A stretch of DNA of 21,015 nt from a virus. The notes below the pieces were generated by a model, which saw only the letters and a program-made list of their open reading frames with translations, searched no databases and was not told where the DNA came from. Location of the stretch: positions 1 through 21,015 of the IMG/VR virus record IMGVR_UViG_3300028025_003779; one strand, 5' to 3'. Made by a program: the position numbers and the translations under genes. Below, piece by piece: positions 6,926 to 14,758 of the stretch. How positions within the stretch are numbered: position 1 is the first letter of the stretch; the number at the start of each line of letters is the position of its first letter.

Positions 6926-7705
6926 TTATGCAATTAAGTTACCGAAAGCAACCCAAGTATCGGTATCAGTTTTAACAACACCAGCAACAGCATACTGTCC
7001 TTTAAGTTTTAACTTAGAAGACTCAGACTGAATAGTTACACCTGAAGCACCAGTCATCAAAATAGGACCAGTACCTGTTTGAATAAAATTTACAAAAGAA
7101 CCAGTAGGAAACGCAACAGAACTATTTAAAGGAACAGTAATAGTACCAGTAGAAGAAGTACTAAATGGTAAAATTTTACCTTGATCATTTAAAGTTAAAG
7201 TATAAGAACCAGTGTTACTATTAAAACCATAATAGATGGCACCAGCTGTAAGTGTTCCACCACCAGATGCTGCAGTATGTGCGTGAGTAGCATTAACAAA
7301 AGAACCAATAGTAGGTGTAGTTAAAGTCTTATTAGACAAAGTTTGTGTATCAGATGTACCAACAACAGAACCAGTAACACCGTGAATAGCACTTGATGCA
7401 GCAATGTGTTCTTGTGGTTCACGCAAATCGCGACCAGAAATAACGTGCTTAACAGCAGCACCAGCATCGTGAGAAACACCACTTGTACCATCTTGACCAC
7501 GAACAATAGTTAATGTGGTACCAGCAGCAGCTGTTACGTTAACAAGTTCTTCAGAAGAAGTATCATAATCTAATGCCAAAGTATAAGGGTATGATGCAGG
7601 GAATCCTGATACAGCAGCAACAGTAATAGTTGTTGCCGAAGCATTAATAGCACCAGTAAGGGTAGTGTCTACAGCAGTAGACGAATAATAACGATTAACA
7701 GGCAT
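6926..7705 (-). CDS. tail fibre or virion surface protein
   Basis: A 259-residue protein. Residues about 12-100 hold a beta-rich N-terminal module (TLTGAINASATTITVA ... EELVNVTAA, IVRGQDGTSGVSHDAGA, GRDLREPQEHI) widespread in phage tail proteins, where it probably docks to the particle. Residues about 118-150 contain a TLSNKTLTTPTIGSF repeat-like segment and a histidine-containing THAHTAASGGG stretch typical of trimeric fibre shafts. The C-terminal ~100 residues (from YYGFNSNTG) resemble small beta domains of marine phage fibres (LTLNDQGKILPFSTSS, FIQTGTGPI, LKLKGQYAVAGVVK, WVAFGNL). Likely a fibre or spike. ATG with GGAAGG 6 bases upstream. Confidence 0.75.
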   Translation of the reverse strand: MPVNRYYSSTAVDTTLTGAINASATTITVAAVSGFPASYPYTLALDYDTSSEELVNVTAAAGTTLTIVRGQDGTSGVSHDAGAAVKHVISGRDLREPQEHIAASSAIHGVTGSVVGTSDTQTLSNKTLTTPTIGSFVNATHAHTAASGGGTLTAGAIYYGFNSNTGSYTLTLNDQGKILPFSTSSTGTITVPLNSSVAFPTGSFVNFIQTGTGPILMTGASGVTIQSESSKLKLKGQYAVAGVVKTDTDTWVAFGNLIA

Positions 7706-7707
7706 AC

Positions 7708-8601
7708 TTACCTTCCATATCTAATACGAATTGGGAAATCTTCTTGTTGTCTTTTAGAAGCAACAGAAAGTCTTTGCTGATACAACTGAAACAAAGCCCT
7801 AGTCACAGTTCCACCGGAACCAACAGGGGACTGTTGATCAATCTGGTCAACCTCAGCAGCTTGCACAGGTAAACGACCAACATCCATAAACGAAGCCATA
7901 CGATAAGCAGCACCTAAAACAACAGCTTCTTTAGCGTAAGCAGGAAGATTAGTTACATCTTCAAAATCATCAGAAGTTAAAAGCATTTCTTGTGGTTGAC
8001 GGGAATAAACCACGTGCACAGTACGACCTGGAACAATGCCATCATATACTGAAATAGTTTTACCTGTATTAAAAGTACCAACATAAGCGTTCTTGTTGAT
8101 AGCATATTGTCTAACGGGCAACCATTCCTGTGTAGGACCAGTTGTTTGCCAAGTTACTTGTAAAATTTCATCTGCTTCTGAAGGAAGCTCATAAGTATTT
8201 TGGCTTGAGATAAAACTAAATGTTGTATAGAAAACACCAAATAGATCAGGAAAAACACCAGACACAGAGTTATTGATTTGTTTACGAATAATATCTCTAG
8301 GAAAAGATGGGGAAATAGTCACTCTATCACCAATGTTATGTGGTGTTTTTTGTGTGCCGCGAAACCCACGACCATAAGGTGCAAGAGTTGCTGTGTTAGT
8401 TGCACGGTCAAAAGAATCAATCCACATCAACTCATCACCAACTTCAATAAGACCACGTGACAAAGTTGAAGCATCAGCAACAACCAGTGTTGTTTGCGTA
8501 TCGGTCATAGCAGAAGTTAAATAGGTTGCTTGGTCTTGGCGTTGTGTATACCCAGATAGGGCAATAAGTGTGTCATCAACTAAATCAGCAAACGATGGCA
8601 T
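7708..8601 (-). CDS. head-tail adaptor candidate (gp11/gp4-like)
   Basis: A 297-residue protein. It begins with a helix (FADLVDDTLIALSGY), has an inserted beta stretch (residues ~25-95, GDELMWIDSFDRATNTATLA), a helix RDIIRKQINNSV, then a strand-turn-strand FSFISSQNTYELPSEADEI. The latter resembles the typical 'F...G.. Y.LP......I' strand pair of short-tailed phage adaptor proteins. Late helices (YAKEAVVLGAAYRMASFMD; ALFQLYQQRLSVASKRQQ) complete the helical-bundle pattern. In podoviruses such adaptors bind the portal and carry the tail nozzle. Assignment rests on fold-like pattern rather than a sequence signature, so it could be another neck or tail protein. Start ATG overlaps the previous stop by one base. 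Confidence 0.6.
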   Translation of the reverse strand: MPSFADLVDDTLIALSGYTQRQDQATYLTSAMTDTQTTLVVADASTLSRGLIEVGDELMWIDSFDRATNTATLAPYGRGFRGTQKTPHNIGDRVTISPSFPRDIIRKQINNSVSGVFPDLFGVFYTTFSFISSQNTYELPSEADEILQVTWQTTGPTQEWLPVRQYAINKNAYVGTFNTGKTISVYDGIVPGRTVHVVYSRQPQEMLLTSDDFEDVTNLPAYAKEAVVLGAAYRMASFMDVGRLPVQAAEVDQIDQQSPVGSGGTVTRALFQLYQQRLSVASKRQQEDFPIRIRYGR

Positions 8602-8879
8602 TAGGAAGCAACCTCTCTTAGAGCAGGAATGGCCTCAAGGCCAGTTGTTCCTGCAAGTTCATTACACACAGCATTCAAACCTTTATAGTCTTTAGGACTA
8701 CGACCTGCTTGTGCTTTTTGGTTAAGTGAACCAAGTATTTCAAGACCAGTTGTGCCAGCCCATTTATTAGCAGCACCTGCTTGATCTAAATAAGCTGTGC
8801 GCGCAGGATAAGACGCACCGCCATTAGCAAGGCGATTTAATTCGTCAACAAGTGTTGAGCCAGCAAAACCGTAAGTCAT
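8601..8879 (-). CDS. small repeated-motif virion-associated protein
   Basis: A 92-residue soluble protein of a type I have seen repeatedly in structural clusters of aquatic actinophage-like genomes, without an assigned function. It carries an internal duplication: KWAGTTGLEILGSLN (about residues 39-53) and ELAGTTGLEAIPALR (about 74-88). The first third has FAGSTLVDELNRLANGG. No membrane segment, cysteine motif or catalytic signature is seen. It shares one base with the preceding 50-residue gene and precedes the adaptor candidate, so it may be a minor neck or capsid component. Confidence 0.7.
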   Translation of the reverse strand: MTYGFAGSTLVDELNRLANGGASYPARTAYLDQAGAANKWAGTTGLEILGSLNQKAQAGRSPKDYKGLNAVCNELAGTTGLEAIPALREVAS

Positions 8880-9031
8880 TATTTCTTCTTTCTCGCAACA
8901 GCCATATTGTCAATCAAATTAGGATAAGGACGACCAGCAGCTTTAGCACGTGCCTTAGCAGCAGCCTTCTTAGCCGGTGTTAATTTAGTTGATTTCTTTT
9001 TAGGGTTTTTTGTTTCCCAAACTTTTTTCAT
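8879..9031 (-). CDS. tiny lysine-rich protein, DUF5872-like
   Basis: A 50-residue protein (ATG at 9031, TAA at 8879-8881). It starts with a lysine-rich leader (MKKVWETKNPKKK), continues with LTPAKKAAAKARAKAAGRPY, then PNLIDNMAVARKKK. The segment from LTPA to VAR matches the pattern of the DUF5872 family found in phages and environmental bacteria. About a third of the residues are lysine or arginine, so nucleic-acid binding or packaging with the DNA is plausible but unproven. Both ends overlap neighbours (ATGA upstream, 1 base downstream), which strongly supports it as a real gene despite its size. Confidence 0.8.
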   Translation of the reverse strand: MKKVWETKNPKKKSTKLTPAKKAAAKARAKAAGRPYPNLIDNMAVARKKK

Positions 9032-9306
9032 TTGCAACTACAATCCCACGCACGCAACGATTTGTTGATACGTGAATTAGGGTCTCTAGCAGTTTTAGCT
9101 GAAGTCAGTTTAGACTTCATACCACACATACGACCACAAAAAGACTTACGTCTACCAGCAGCCTTCGGTGATTTTTTGGCCTCTGCCGCTTTGACAGGAG
9201 GTTTAAGATTCATACCTTGTGCCTTAGCACTAGCACGGCCTTTAGCATTCAACCCACCTTTAGGGTTCTTGCCTTCTTTACGTTGCCAAGCAGCAGATTT
9301 AGCCAT
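9028..9306 (-). CDS. small basic cysteine-containing protein, DUF6321-like
   Basis: A 92-residue very basic protein. It opens SAAWQRKEGKNPKGGLNAKG, has a middle KKSPKAAGRRKSFCGRMCGM, and ends SRINKSLRAWDCSCK. The AWQRKEGKNP-GGLN, RRKSFC-RM-GM and terminal LR-W(D/N)C blocks are the conserved parts of the DUF6321 family of phage proteins. Four cysteines (two in FCGRMCG, two in DCSC) could bind a metal. No function is known. It starts immediately after the stop of one tiny basic gene and overlaps the next by ATGA, so the three are surely co-translated. Confidence 0.85.
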   Translation of the reverse strand: MAKSAAWQRKEGKNPKGGLNAKGRASAKAQGMNLKPPVKAAEAKKSPKAAGRRKSFCGRMCGMKSKLTSAKTARDPNSRINKSLRAWDCSCK

Positions 9307-9462
9307 CTATTTCTTCTTACTCTTACCAGCCTGAGACAAAGCAATAGCAATTGCTTGTTTCTTAGACTTAACTTTTTTAGGTGACTTACCAATGTTTAAT
9401 TCACCTTTTTTAAATTCTTTCATAACCTTAGAGATCTTAGCTTGCGACTTAGTCTTTTTCAT
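9307..9462 (-). CDS. tiny lysine-rich protein, DUF6496-like
   Basis: A 51-residue protein (ATG 9462, TAG 9307-9309) with sequence landmarks KVMKEFKKGELNIG and KKQAIAIALSQAGK. The spacing of 'KVM.EFK.G.L..G' and 'KQAIAIALS.A' is the signature of DUF6496, a small family common in phages and environmental bacteria. About 18 of 51 residues are lysine. Ribosome site GGAGATGAAGA lies just before the ATG, inside the end of the upstream gene, which it overlaps by 14 bases. Function unknown; strongly positive charge suggests DNA or RNA contact. Confidence 0.82.
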   Translation of the reverse strand: MKKTKSQAKISKVMKEFKKGELNIGKSPKKVKSKKQAIAIALSQAGKSKKK

Positions 9463-9622
9463 TCTTCATCTCCGGTTCGTTAGAGTATTCACCGATCTCA
9501 ACATACTTTGGTTGAGGTCTACGTGCAGGTGTTTTACCTGACGCTTTAGCAGGTTTACCAACAGCGGAACCACCAACACCATAAGGGTTAACAGCACCGT
9601 AACATCCACATTCATAACACAT
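9449..9622 (-). CDS. small CxxCxC protein
   Basis: A 57-residue protein (ATG 9622, TAA 9449-9451) starting MCYECGCYGAVNPYG. Three cysteines in a CxxCxC arrangement at the very N-terminus could bind a metal such as zinc. The middle is glycine/alanine/lysine-rich (GGSAVGKPAKASGK), followed by a proline/arginine patch and an acidic end (YVEIGEYSNEPEMK). AGGAATATAAT precedes the start. It fits exactly between its neighbours, with 14 bases shared with the DUF6496-like gene. I do not recognise a named family; similar MCYECGC starts are familiar from aquatic phage genomes. Confidence 0.65.
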   Translation of the reverse strand: MCYECGCYGAVNPYGVGGSAVGKPAKASGKTPARRPQPKYVEIGEYSNEPEMKNEKD

Positions 9623-9623
9623 A

Positions 9624-9944
9624 TTATATTCCTAACTTAGAGATAGCCTTTGCTACCTTCTTATTGGCAAGCCTATGCGCCGGGGCCATCTTCTCCCCAT
9701 TGTAAGGTTTACCAAGATTTTCACTAGCAGTAACAGCATCTTTCACTGCCTTCATACTTGTACCAGCAGGTTGAATACCTTGTTTTCTGGCATCAGCATA
9801 AGCATTAAGTTCAGCGTCCCACTTCTTACGGGGGACAACACGCATATGTGCTGCATCACCAGGATGCAATTCTAACGTTGCAGCCTTACAACCAAAACAT
9901 CCTTCAACATAATCAGGATGGGTTCTCTGCCTGTGTAGCGACAT
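9624..9944 (-). CDS. conserved hypothetical phage protein with CxxC motif
   Basis: A 106-residue protein with an N-terminal HPDYVEGCFGCKAATL block; the CFGC pair could be half a metal site. The rest is KKWDAELNAYADARKQGIQP followed by helix-rich text (MKAVKDAVTASENLGKPYNG). The HPD..EGCFGCK and KKWD.EL.AY..AR.QGIQPAGT blocks recur in actinophage structural clusters without a known role. The ATG at 9944 lies 32 bases inside the end of the glycosyltransferase gene and has an excellent GGAGG seven bases upstream, which fixes the start. Confidence 0.75.
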   Translation of the reverse strand: MSLHRQRTHPDYVEGCFGCKAATLELHPGDAAHMRVVPRKKWDAELNAYADARKQGIQPAGTSMKAVKDAVTASENLGKPYNGEKMAPAHRLANKKVAKAISKLGI

Positions 9945-10983
9945 AGTTTTCCTCCAACCACTTCAAGTTATCTTGCAAGCGCCCGTCCTTTGGGTTAGCC
10001 TCAAGGGCTATCTTTGCAAACTTAACAGCCTCATCTTTTTTACCAAGTTGCCAACCAGAAACAGATAACAGATCATAACAACGCCAGTCCCAAATAGACT
10101 TGTCGTTTAAATAATGTGTTGATGGTTCAAGTTCATTAACTTTATTTGCAGCGTCCCAACAACCTTGCCAGTTACCAACAGTGTAAGAAAACTGTGCAAA
10201 ACTAAACCAAGGTTCAAGTTCATTAGGATTTTCTTTAATGGCTCGTTGAAACCATTTCAAAGCATTTTCGTTATTACCAAGTTCCTGTGAAGCCTGACCA
10301 GCAGCACGACACACAGCTGAGCGTTCAACATACCAACCACCTGCGTTCAATGTTGCAAAAGCAGTTTCAATAACTTTGTCCCACATTCTGTGAAAATAGT
10401 ATTCACGTGTGAGATAGGCCCACATTCGTGCATCGCGTGGATCTTCGTGCACAGCAGCCTCAAGCATAGGCAAATAATAAGTTCTAGCCTTAGTGTCATC
10501 AGGTTTATGAAACACAGTCAAATCGTACTCTAAAGTTTTCTCATCACCAGGAGTATATTTAAAAGTTACTTCGTGGCAAGGTTTAATCCACCTGTACCCG
10601 TGCCTACGGTGCAATCTGTTATTGTTTTTCCATTTATTACCGGTGTCCCACCAAACCCAACCACGATCCGTGTCAGCTTCCCACGTCTCGCGCACTGTGT
10701 GAAAGAAACCCTTTTCAGGTATCTCATCCATATCAAGTGATAAACAAATGTCTATGTTGTCTGGGATTAAAGCAAGGGCTGCGTTTCGGGCATCATCAAA
10801 CCTAAAAGGTTTAATACTGATTTGGTGCACGATAACATTTGGTGCTGCTTGCAGTAGGGCAACGGTTCTGTCTGTTGAGCCAGTGTCTACTACCACACGT
10901 AGGTCTGCGTCACGTGTTCCTTCTAACCATCGCATTACGTGTTTTTCTTCGTTTAATGCTATTGTGTATGCTGCTATTTTCAT
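9913..10983 (-). CDS. family 2 glycosyltransferase with TPR-like tail
   Basis: A 356-residue protein in two parts. Residues 1-160 form a GT-A (family 2) glycosyltransferase domain: YTIALNEEKHV at the N-terminal nucleotide site, VVDTGSTDRT at 31-40, and the metal-binding DXD motif as DMDE at 84-87. Residues about 165-345 are paired helices of tetratricopeptide type (e.g. GNNENALKWFQRAIKENPNELEPW at 236-259, GKKDEAVKFAKIALEANPKD at 314-333), often a protein-binding surface in such enzymes. It would move a sugar from a nucleotide-sugar to an unknown acceptor. Its seat inside a virion operon suggests a virion protein, or the host surface, as acceptor. ATG with GGGGA five bases upstream. Confidence 0.88.
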   Translation of the reverse strand: MKIAAYTIALNEEKHVMRWLEGTRDADLRVVVDTGSTDRTVALLQAAPNVIVHQISIKPFRFDDARNAALALIPDNIDICLSLDMDEIPEKGFFHTVRETWEADTDRGWVWWDTGNKWKNNNRLHRRHGYRWIKPCHEVTFKYTPGDEKTLEYDLTVFHKPDDTKARTYYLPMLEAAVHEDPRDARMWAYLTREYYFHRMWDKVIETAFATLNAGGWYVERSAVCRAAGQASQELGNNENALKWFQRAIKENPNELEPWFSFAQFSYTVGNWQGCWDAANKVNELEPSTHYLNDKSIWDWRCYDLLSVSGWQLGKKDEAVKFAKIALEANPKDGRLQDNLKWLEENYVATQAENPS

Positions 10984-11012
10984 ATCGTCCCCAATATGTT
11001 AATGTTTAATAG

Positions 11013-11276
11013 TCACGGTTTTGGGTATTTACTTTTAACAGATTGTATTGTTTGTTCCCAATTATTAGTGTTATTTACTTTATCCCAATATTGCATATCA
11101 AGTTGTTCTTGAATAGATGGGTATTCTGCAATTCTTTTATTAATATAAGCGTAAGTATCTGCATAAGATTTAACTGCATCTTCATCATATGCAATTTCGT
11201 TACCATTAATATCGTAGGCTACATTACCTACTGTACGAACTACCTGTGGATATAGTTTATAAACTGCGTCAATCAT
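11013..11276 (-). CDS. small tail-assembly accessory protein (XkdW/cyanophage-like)
   Basis: An 87-residue protein. The N-terminal half (AVYKLYPQVVRTVGNVAYDINGNE) and the C-terminal half (AEYPSIQEQLDMQYWDK ... QSVKSKYPKP) match a small protein common beside tail-fibre genes in marine myoviruses and cyanophages, related in its ending to the XkdW type. There it may be a chaperone or accessory factor for fibre assembly; not demonstrated. ATG start with GGAGG seven bases upstream and a 4-base overlap with the fibre gene before it, consistent with a fibre partner. Confidence 0.65.
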   Translation of the reverse strand: MIDAVYKLYPQVVRTVGNVAYDINGNEIAYDEDAVKSYADTYAYINKRIAEYPSIQEQLDMQYWDKVNNTNNWEQTIQSVKSKYPKP

Positions 11277-11806
11277 CCACCAACCTCCATTAATGTTATG
11301 CTAGAAGGTGCAAAATTTGTATATGTGTTTCCAGTATCAACAGTATATGGACCGTTTAGTTTCATAATACCACCATATAATCTTGCCCACCAAATAGCGT
11401 AAGTTTGAGATGCAGTAGATGCTGGAGAATCTAAATAATTTTGACAATATGTATCAGATTCGTATGATGCATCAGTATCTCGGTGAGCATAATTAATAAA
11501 TAAATTGGCATTTGAACCTGTTGCTTGATTTGAGTTTGCTCCAGTAACAGCAGAACCATTTCTGTATAAACGAAATCCACCATAAGTATCAGTTTGGCTA
11601 CTTGTAACAATGTTTGCTATAACCAAAATTTTACTACTTGTTGATATTGGGGTTATGGATGCTGAAATACCTGTAGCAGCAAATGTGCTTGAGTTAATTG
11701 TTTCAGTTGTTTTATAGTAAGTTTGAACTACCTGTAAAACAAGACCTGATTGTTCTAGCTTGTTTGTGTTATCGCCAAGGTTTGCAAGATCACGACTACG
11801 TGTCAT
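11273..11806 (-). CDS. tail fibre-type protein
   Basis: A 177-residue protein. It starts MTRSRDLANLGDNTNKLEQSG, a short amphipathic helix of the kind that trimerises at the head of phage fibre proteins, followed by a beta domain (VLQVVQTYYKTTETI, ISASITPISTSSKILVIANI, GGFRLYRNGSAV) and a closing TNFAPSSITLMEVGG. The LQVVQ....... S.I.P.STSSKILV....... LMEV arrangement is typical of fibre-tip domains in marine and cyanophages. Probably a receptor-contact or fibre-decorating protein. No strong ribosome site; start coupled by TAATG to the preceding gene. Confidence 0.75.
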   Translation of the reverse strand: MTRSRDLANLGDNTNKLEQSGLVLQVVQTYYKTTETINSSTFAATGISASITPISTSSKILVIANIVTSSQTDTYGGFRLYRNGSAVTGANSNQATGSNANLFINYAHRDTDASYESDTYCQNYLDSPASTASQTYAIWWARLYGGIMKLNGPYTVDTGNTYTNFAPSSITLMEVGG

Positions 11807-12033
11807 TATACACCAACCAATGCTTTGATTTCATCCTCAGTTAAACCGAGGGCTTGTAGTTTTACTAAAGCAGATTCTTTAGCAACAACCTTAGATTCTT
11901 CTTCTACTTGACGTGCTGTTTGCTCAGCAAGTGCATCTGCTTCACGTTGTGCTAATTCTTCTTCAGTCCAAATTTCTTCATAAACTGGAACAAATGAATC
12001 TTCAGGTGTTACTTCTCTAACTTGTCTTGTCAC
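11806..12033 (-). CDS. small acidic helical protein, tail-accessory type
   Basis: A 75-residue mostly helical, acidic protein: PVYEEIWTEEELAQREADALAEQTARQ forms a long charged helix and the end, ALVKLQALGLTEDEIKALVGV, is a hydrophobic helix pair. This ending recurs in short proteins near fibre genes of aquatic phages and resembles small assembly chaperones. It lies between two fibre genes. The start codon is GTG at 12033, preceded by AAGGA at a spacing of six; the ATG overlapping it would read directly into TGA. Function inferred from size and place only. Confidence 0.65.
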   Translation of the reverse strand: MTRQVREVTPEDSFVPVYEEIWTEEELAQREADALAEQTARQVEEESKVVAKESALVKLQALGLTEDEIKALVGV

Positions 12034-12042
12034 ATTGTTTCC

Positions 12043-13052
12043 TTATTTATTGTAACCATAAACGCTGATAGTGCCAGTAATAGTTCCAGATGCTGGGTAA
12101 AAAGTAAAACCATCATAAGAATTTGTAACAGTCATTACGCCACCATTAACAGTTCTACCATAATCGCTTGTACCACTCCAAAAGAAAGCATCTGCTAAAT
12201 AACCTGTTTGGTCTGTTGAAAAAGGATTCAAAATATCAATAGCGTGCTTTGATTGATAAGTTGAACCCACTGGACTTAATCTAAAAGAAGTTGAAGCAGT
12301 TGAAGTACCAGAAGTTACTATATATGTTGTTGCTTGGGCAGTTGTTAAAGAACTTGAAAACCAATAATTTGCAGATGAATTATCTGTTGTGGTTGCCCTT
12401 AATCTTAATGATAAATCAATAATTGTTGCACTTGAAGTAATTTTGCAAACTAATTTATAATTATCATAAGTGCTAGAGAATACACTATTTAAAGAAATAG
12501 ATTCAGTACCACTAAAAGTAACATTACCTTTAGCATCAACTGATGCAGAACCAGAAGCACCTTTAGTTACAGAAGATGCAATAACTTGAGTTAAACCGTT
12601 ACCAACCCATTTAAGACCAGTAGATTCACCAGAAGCAGCAGTAAGAACTTGACCATTAGTACCAACCGCTAAACGACCAACCGTATCAGCTGCAGTACCG
12701 GCAATCAAATCACCCTTAGCATCAACCACAGTAGGGGCAATAGTGTTAGCAATATTAAACGGTGCATAACAAACCACAGTCACAATATCATTAGCAACCA
12801 ACGCAGTTAAACCAGTAATAGAAGTACCAGTAGTAGCTGTGTAATCAGATCCACGAACCTGTAGAACACCGTTAATGAAAACTTGTTCCAAACCTACTGT
12901 GTAAGAAAGAGTTACAGCATTATCATCGGTACCAGAAACAGAAGTTTCCCCACCTGACATTGTTTTTTTCCAGGTTGTAAAATTAGCTGTAGTGGAAGCA
13001 GCAATATATTCCCAAGCTGATGTTGTTGTATTATAATATTTTAAAACAGCCA

Positions 13053-13053
<1 letters not shown>
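12043..13053 (-). CDS. modular tail fibre protein
   Basis: A 336-residue protein built of typical fibre modules: an N-terminal LKYYNTTTSAWEYIAA block; a VFINGVLQVRGSDYTATTGTSI module seen in cyanophage fibres; a shaft-like DAKGDLIAGTAADTVGRLAVG ... LTAASGESTGLKWV; and a C-terminal beta domain of about 150 residues. The start is set at 13053 rather than 13095: the ATG there makes TAATG with the preceding stop and has AGGTGG six bases upstream, while the longer form would run back over the end of the collagen-like gene. Likely a receptor-binding fibre working with the collagen-like protein immediately upstream. Confidence 0.8.
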
Positions 13054-14090
<1,037 letters not shown>

Positions 14091-14438
14091 TTAGGAAGTA
14101 ACCCCTTCGTAAACGATAAATCCACCTTCTAACAAACGTGTGACAACACCACCAGGTGAAGTAACTTCAAGATCATAAACATATTGACCAGCAGCTAAAG
14201 CTGTGGTTTCAGCAGCAGTTAAAGCGAGAGTAAACTTACCATCAGTTGTACCAACAGTAATACGACCATTAGAAGAAGTTAAAGAAACAATTGTTGTTGA
14301 AGAAGAAGGAGAGTTTTTAACACTCATAGCAGCAGTGTAACCGGTAACATTAACATATGTTCCATCAATTTTCCATTGTGGTGCAAGGCTAAAAGTTGAG
14401 CCTTGATACACTTTCATATTATATCTACCTGGTGTCAT
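14091..14438 (-). CDS. small beta-sandwich virion protein (BppU-like)
   Basis: A 115-residue protein. It opens MTPGRYNMKVYQGSTFSLAPQW and contains VNVTGYTAAMSVKNSPSS, SSNGRITVGTTDGKFTLALT and GQYVYDLEVTSPGGVVTRLLEG. The order 'QG.TF......G....LTGY......K......I.......G......T......A..Y.YDLE........R.L.G' is common in small Ig-like phage proteins related to baseplate BppU N-domains and is frequent beside capsid and fibre genes. It may anchor fibres to the particle. ATG start with GAGGA four bases upstream. Confidence 0.75.
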   Translation of the reverse strand: MTPGRYNMKVYQGSTFSLAPQWKIDGTYVNVTGYTAAMSVKNSPSSSTTIVSLTSSNGRITVGTTDGKFTLALTAAETTALAAGQYVYDLEVTSPGGVVTRLLEGGFIVYEGVTS

Positions 14439-14698
14439 TATTCCTCTATTATGTAAGCGCCGTAACCGGCAGCAATTAAACTTGTGCGTTCTGCATCAGA
14501 AATCAAATTCTTGTGTCCACCAGGATAATAATAAAGAGCACTCTGAGTCTCATCAACACTTGGTGTACGAACACTATAATAGGACCCGTCAGTCCTTTGT
14601 AAAATACTATTAGCCCTAGTTAACTTATAACGGTAAAACAATGCGCCACCACCGGCAGGGCCTTCTTCAACAGTAGGTGGTAAAAAATAATATGCCAT
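14438..14698 (-). CDS. small conserved protein following the capsid gene
   Basis: An 86-residue soluble protein starting MAYYFLPPTVEEGPAGGGALFYRYKL, with YYSVRTPSVDETQSALYYYPGGHKN and an end ERTSLIAAGYGAYI. The tyrosine-rich opening and the YYPGGH piece are striking; the shape (a short protein with a central ...Y.GG... directly downstream of the capsid gene) is a regular feature of aquatic phage genomes, and it could be a minor capsid or head-completion protein. It starts 60 bases after the capsid stop with a strong AAGGAG ribosome site. No family assigned. Confidence 0.7.
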   Translation of the reverse strand: MAYYFLPPTVEEGPAGGGALFYRYKLTRANSILQRTDGSYYSVRTPSVDETQSALYYYPGGHKNLISDAERTSLIAAGYGAYIIEE

Positions 14699-14713
14699 TG
14701 TTCTCCTTTAGGT

Positions 14714-14741
14714 GTAACCCCCACCCGAAGATGGGGGTCAC
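14714..14741 (-). other. stable UUCG-tetraloop hairpin after the capsid gene
   Basis: On the minus-strand RNA, GUGACCCCCAUC and GGUGGGGGUUAC pair over 12 bp (two G·U pairs) around a C-UUCG-G tetraloop, one of the most stable RNA caps known. It starts 17 bases past the capsid stop and ends 15 bases before the next ATG. No U-tract follows, so it is not a classic terminator. It may be a partial terminator, a 3'-end stabiliser of capsid mRNA, or a processing site. A weaker inverted repeat, GCTTAAT / ATTAAGC at 14748-14764, overlaps the stop codon. Confidence 0.8.
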
Positions 14742-14758
14742 AATTTTGCTTAATAAAA

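Noticed and set aside
9032-9334. 100-codon plus-strand open frame
   Set aside because: It lies opposite the DUF6321-like gene, whose family motifs and tight overlaps show that the minus strand is the coding one.
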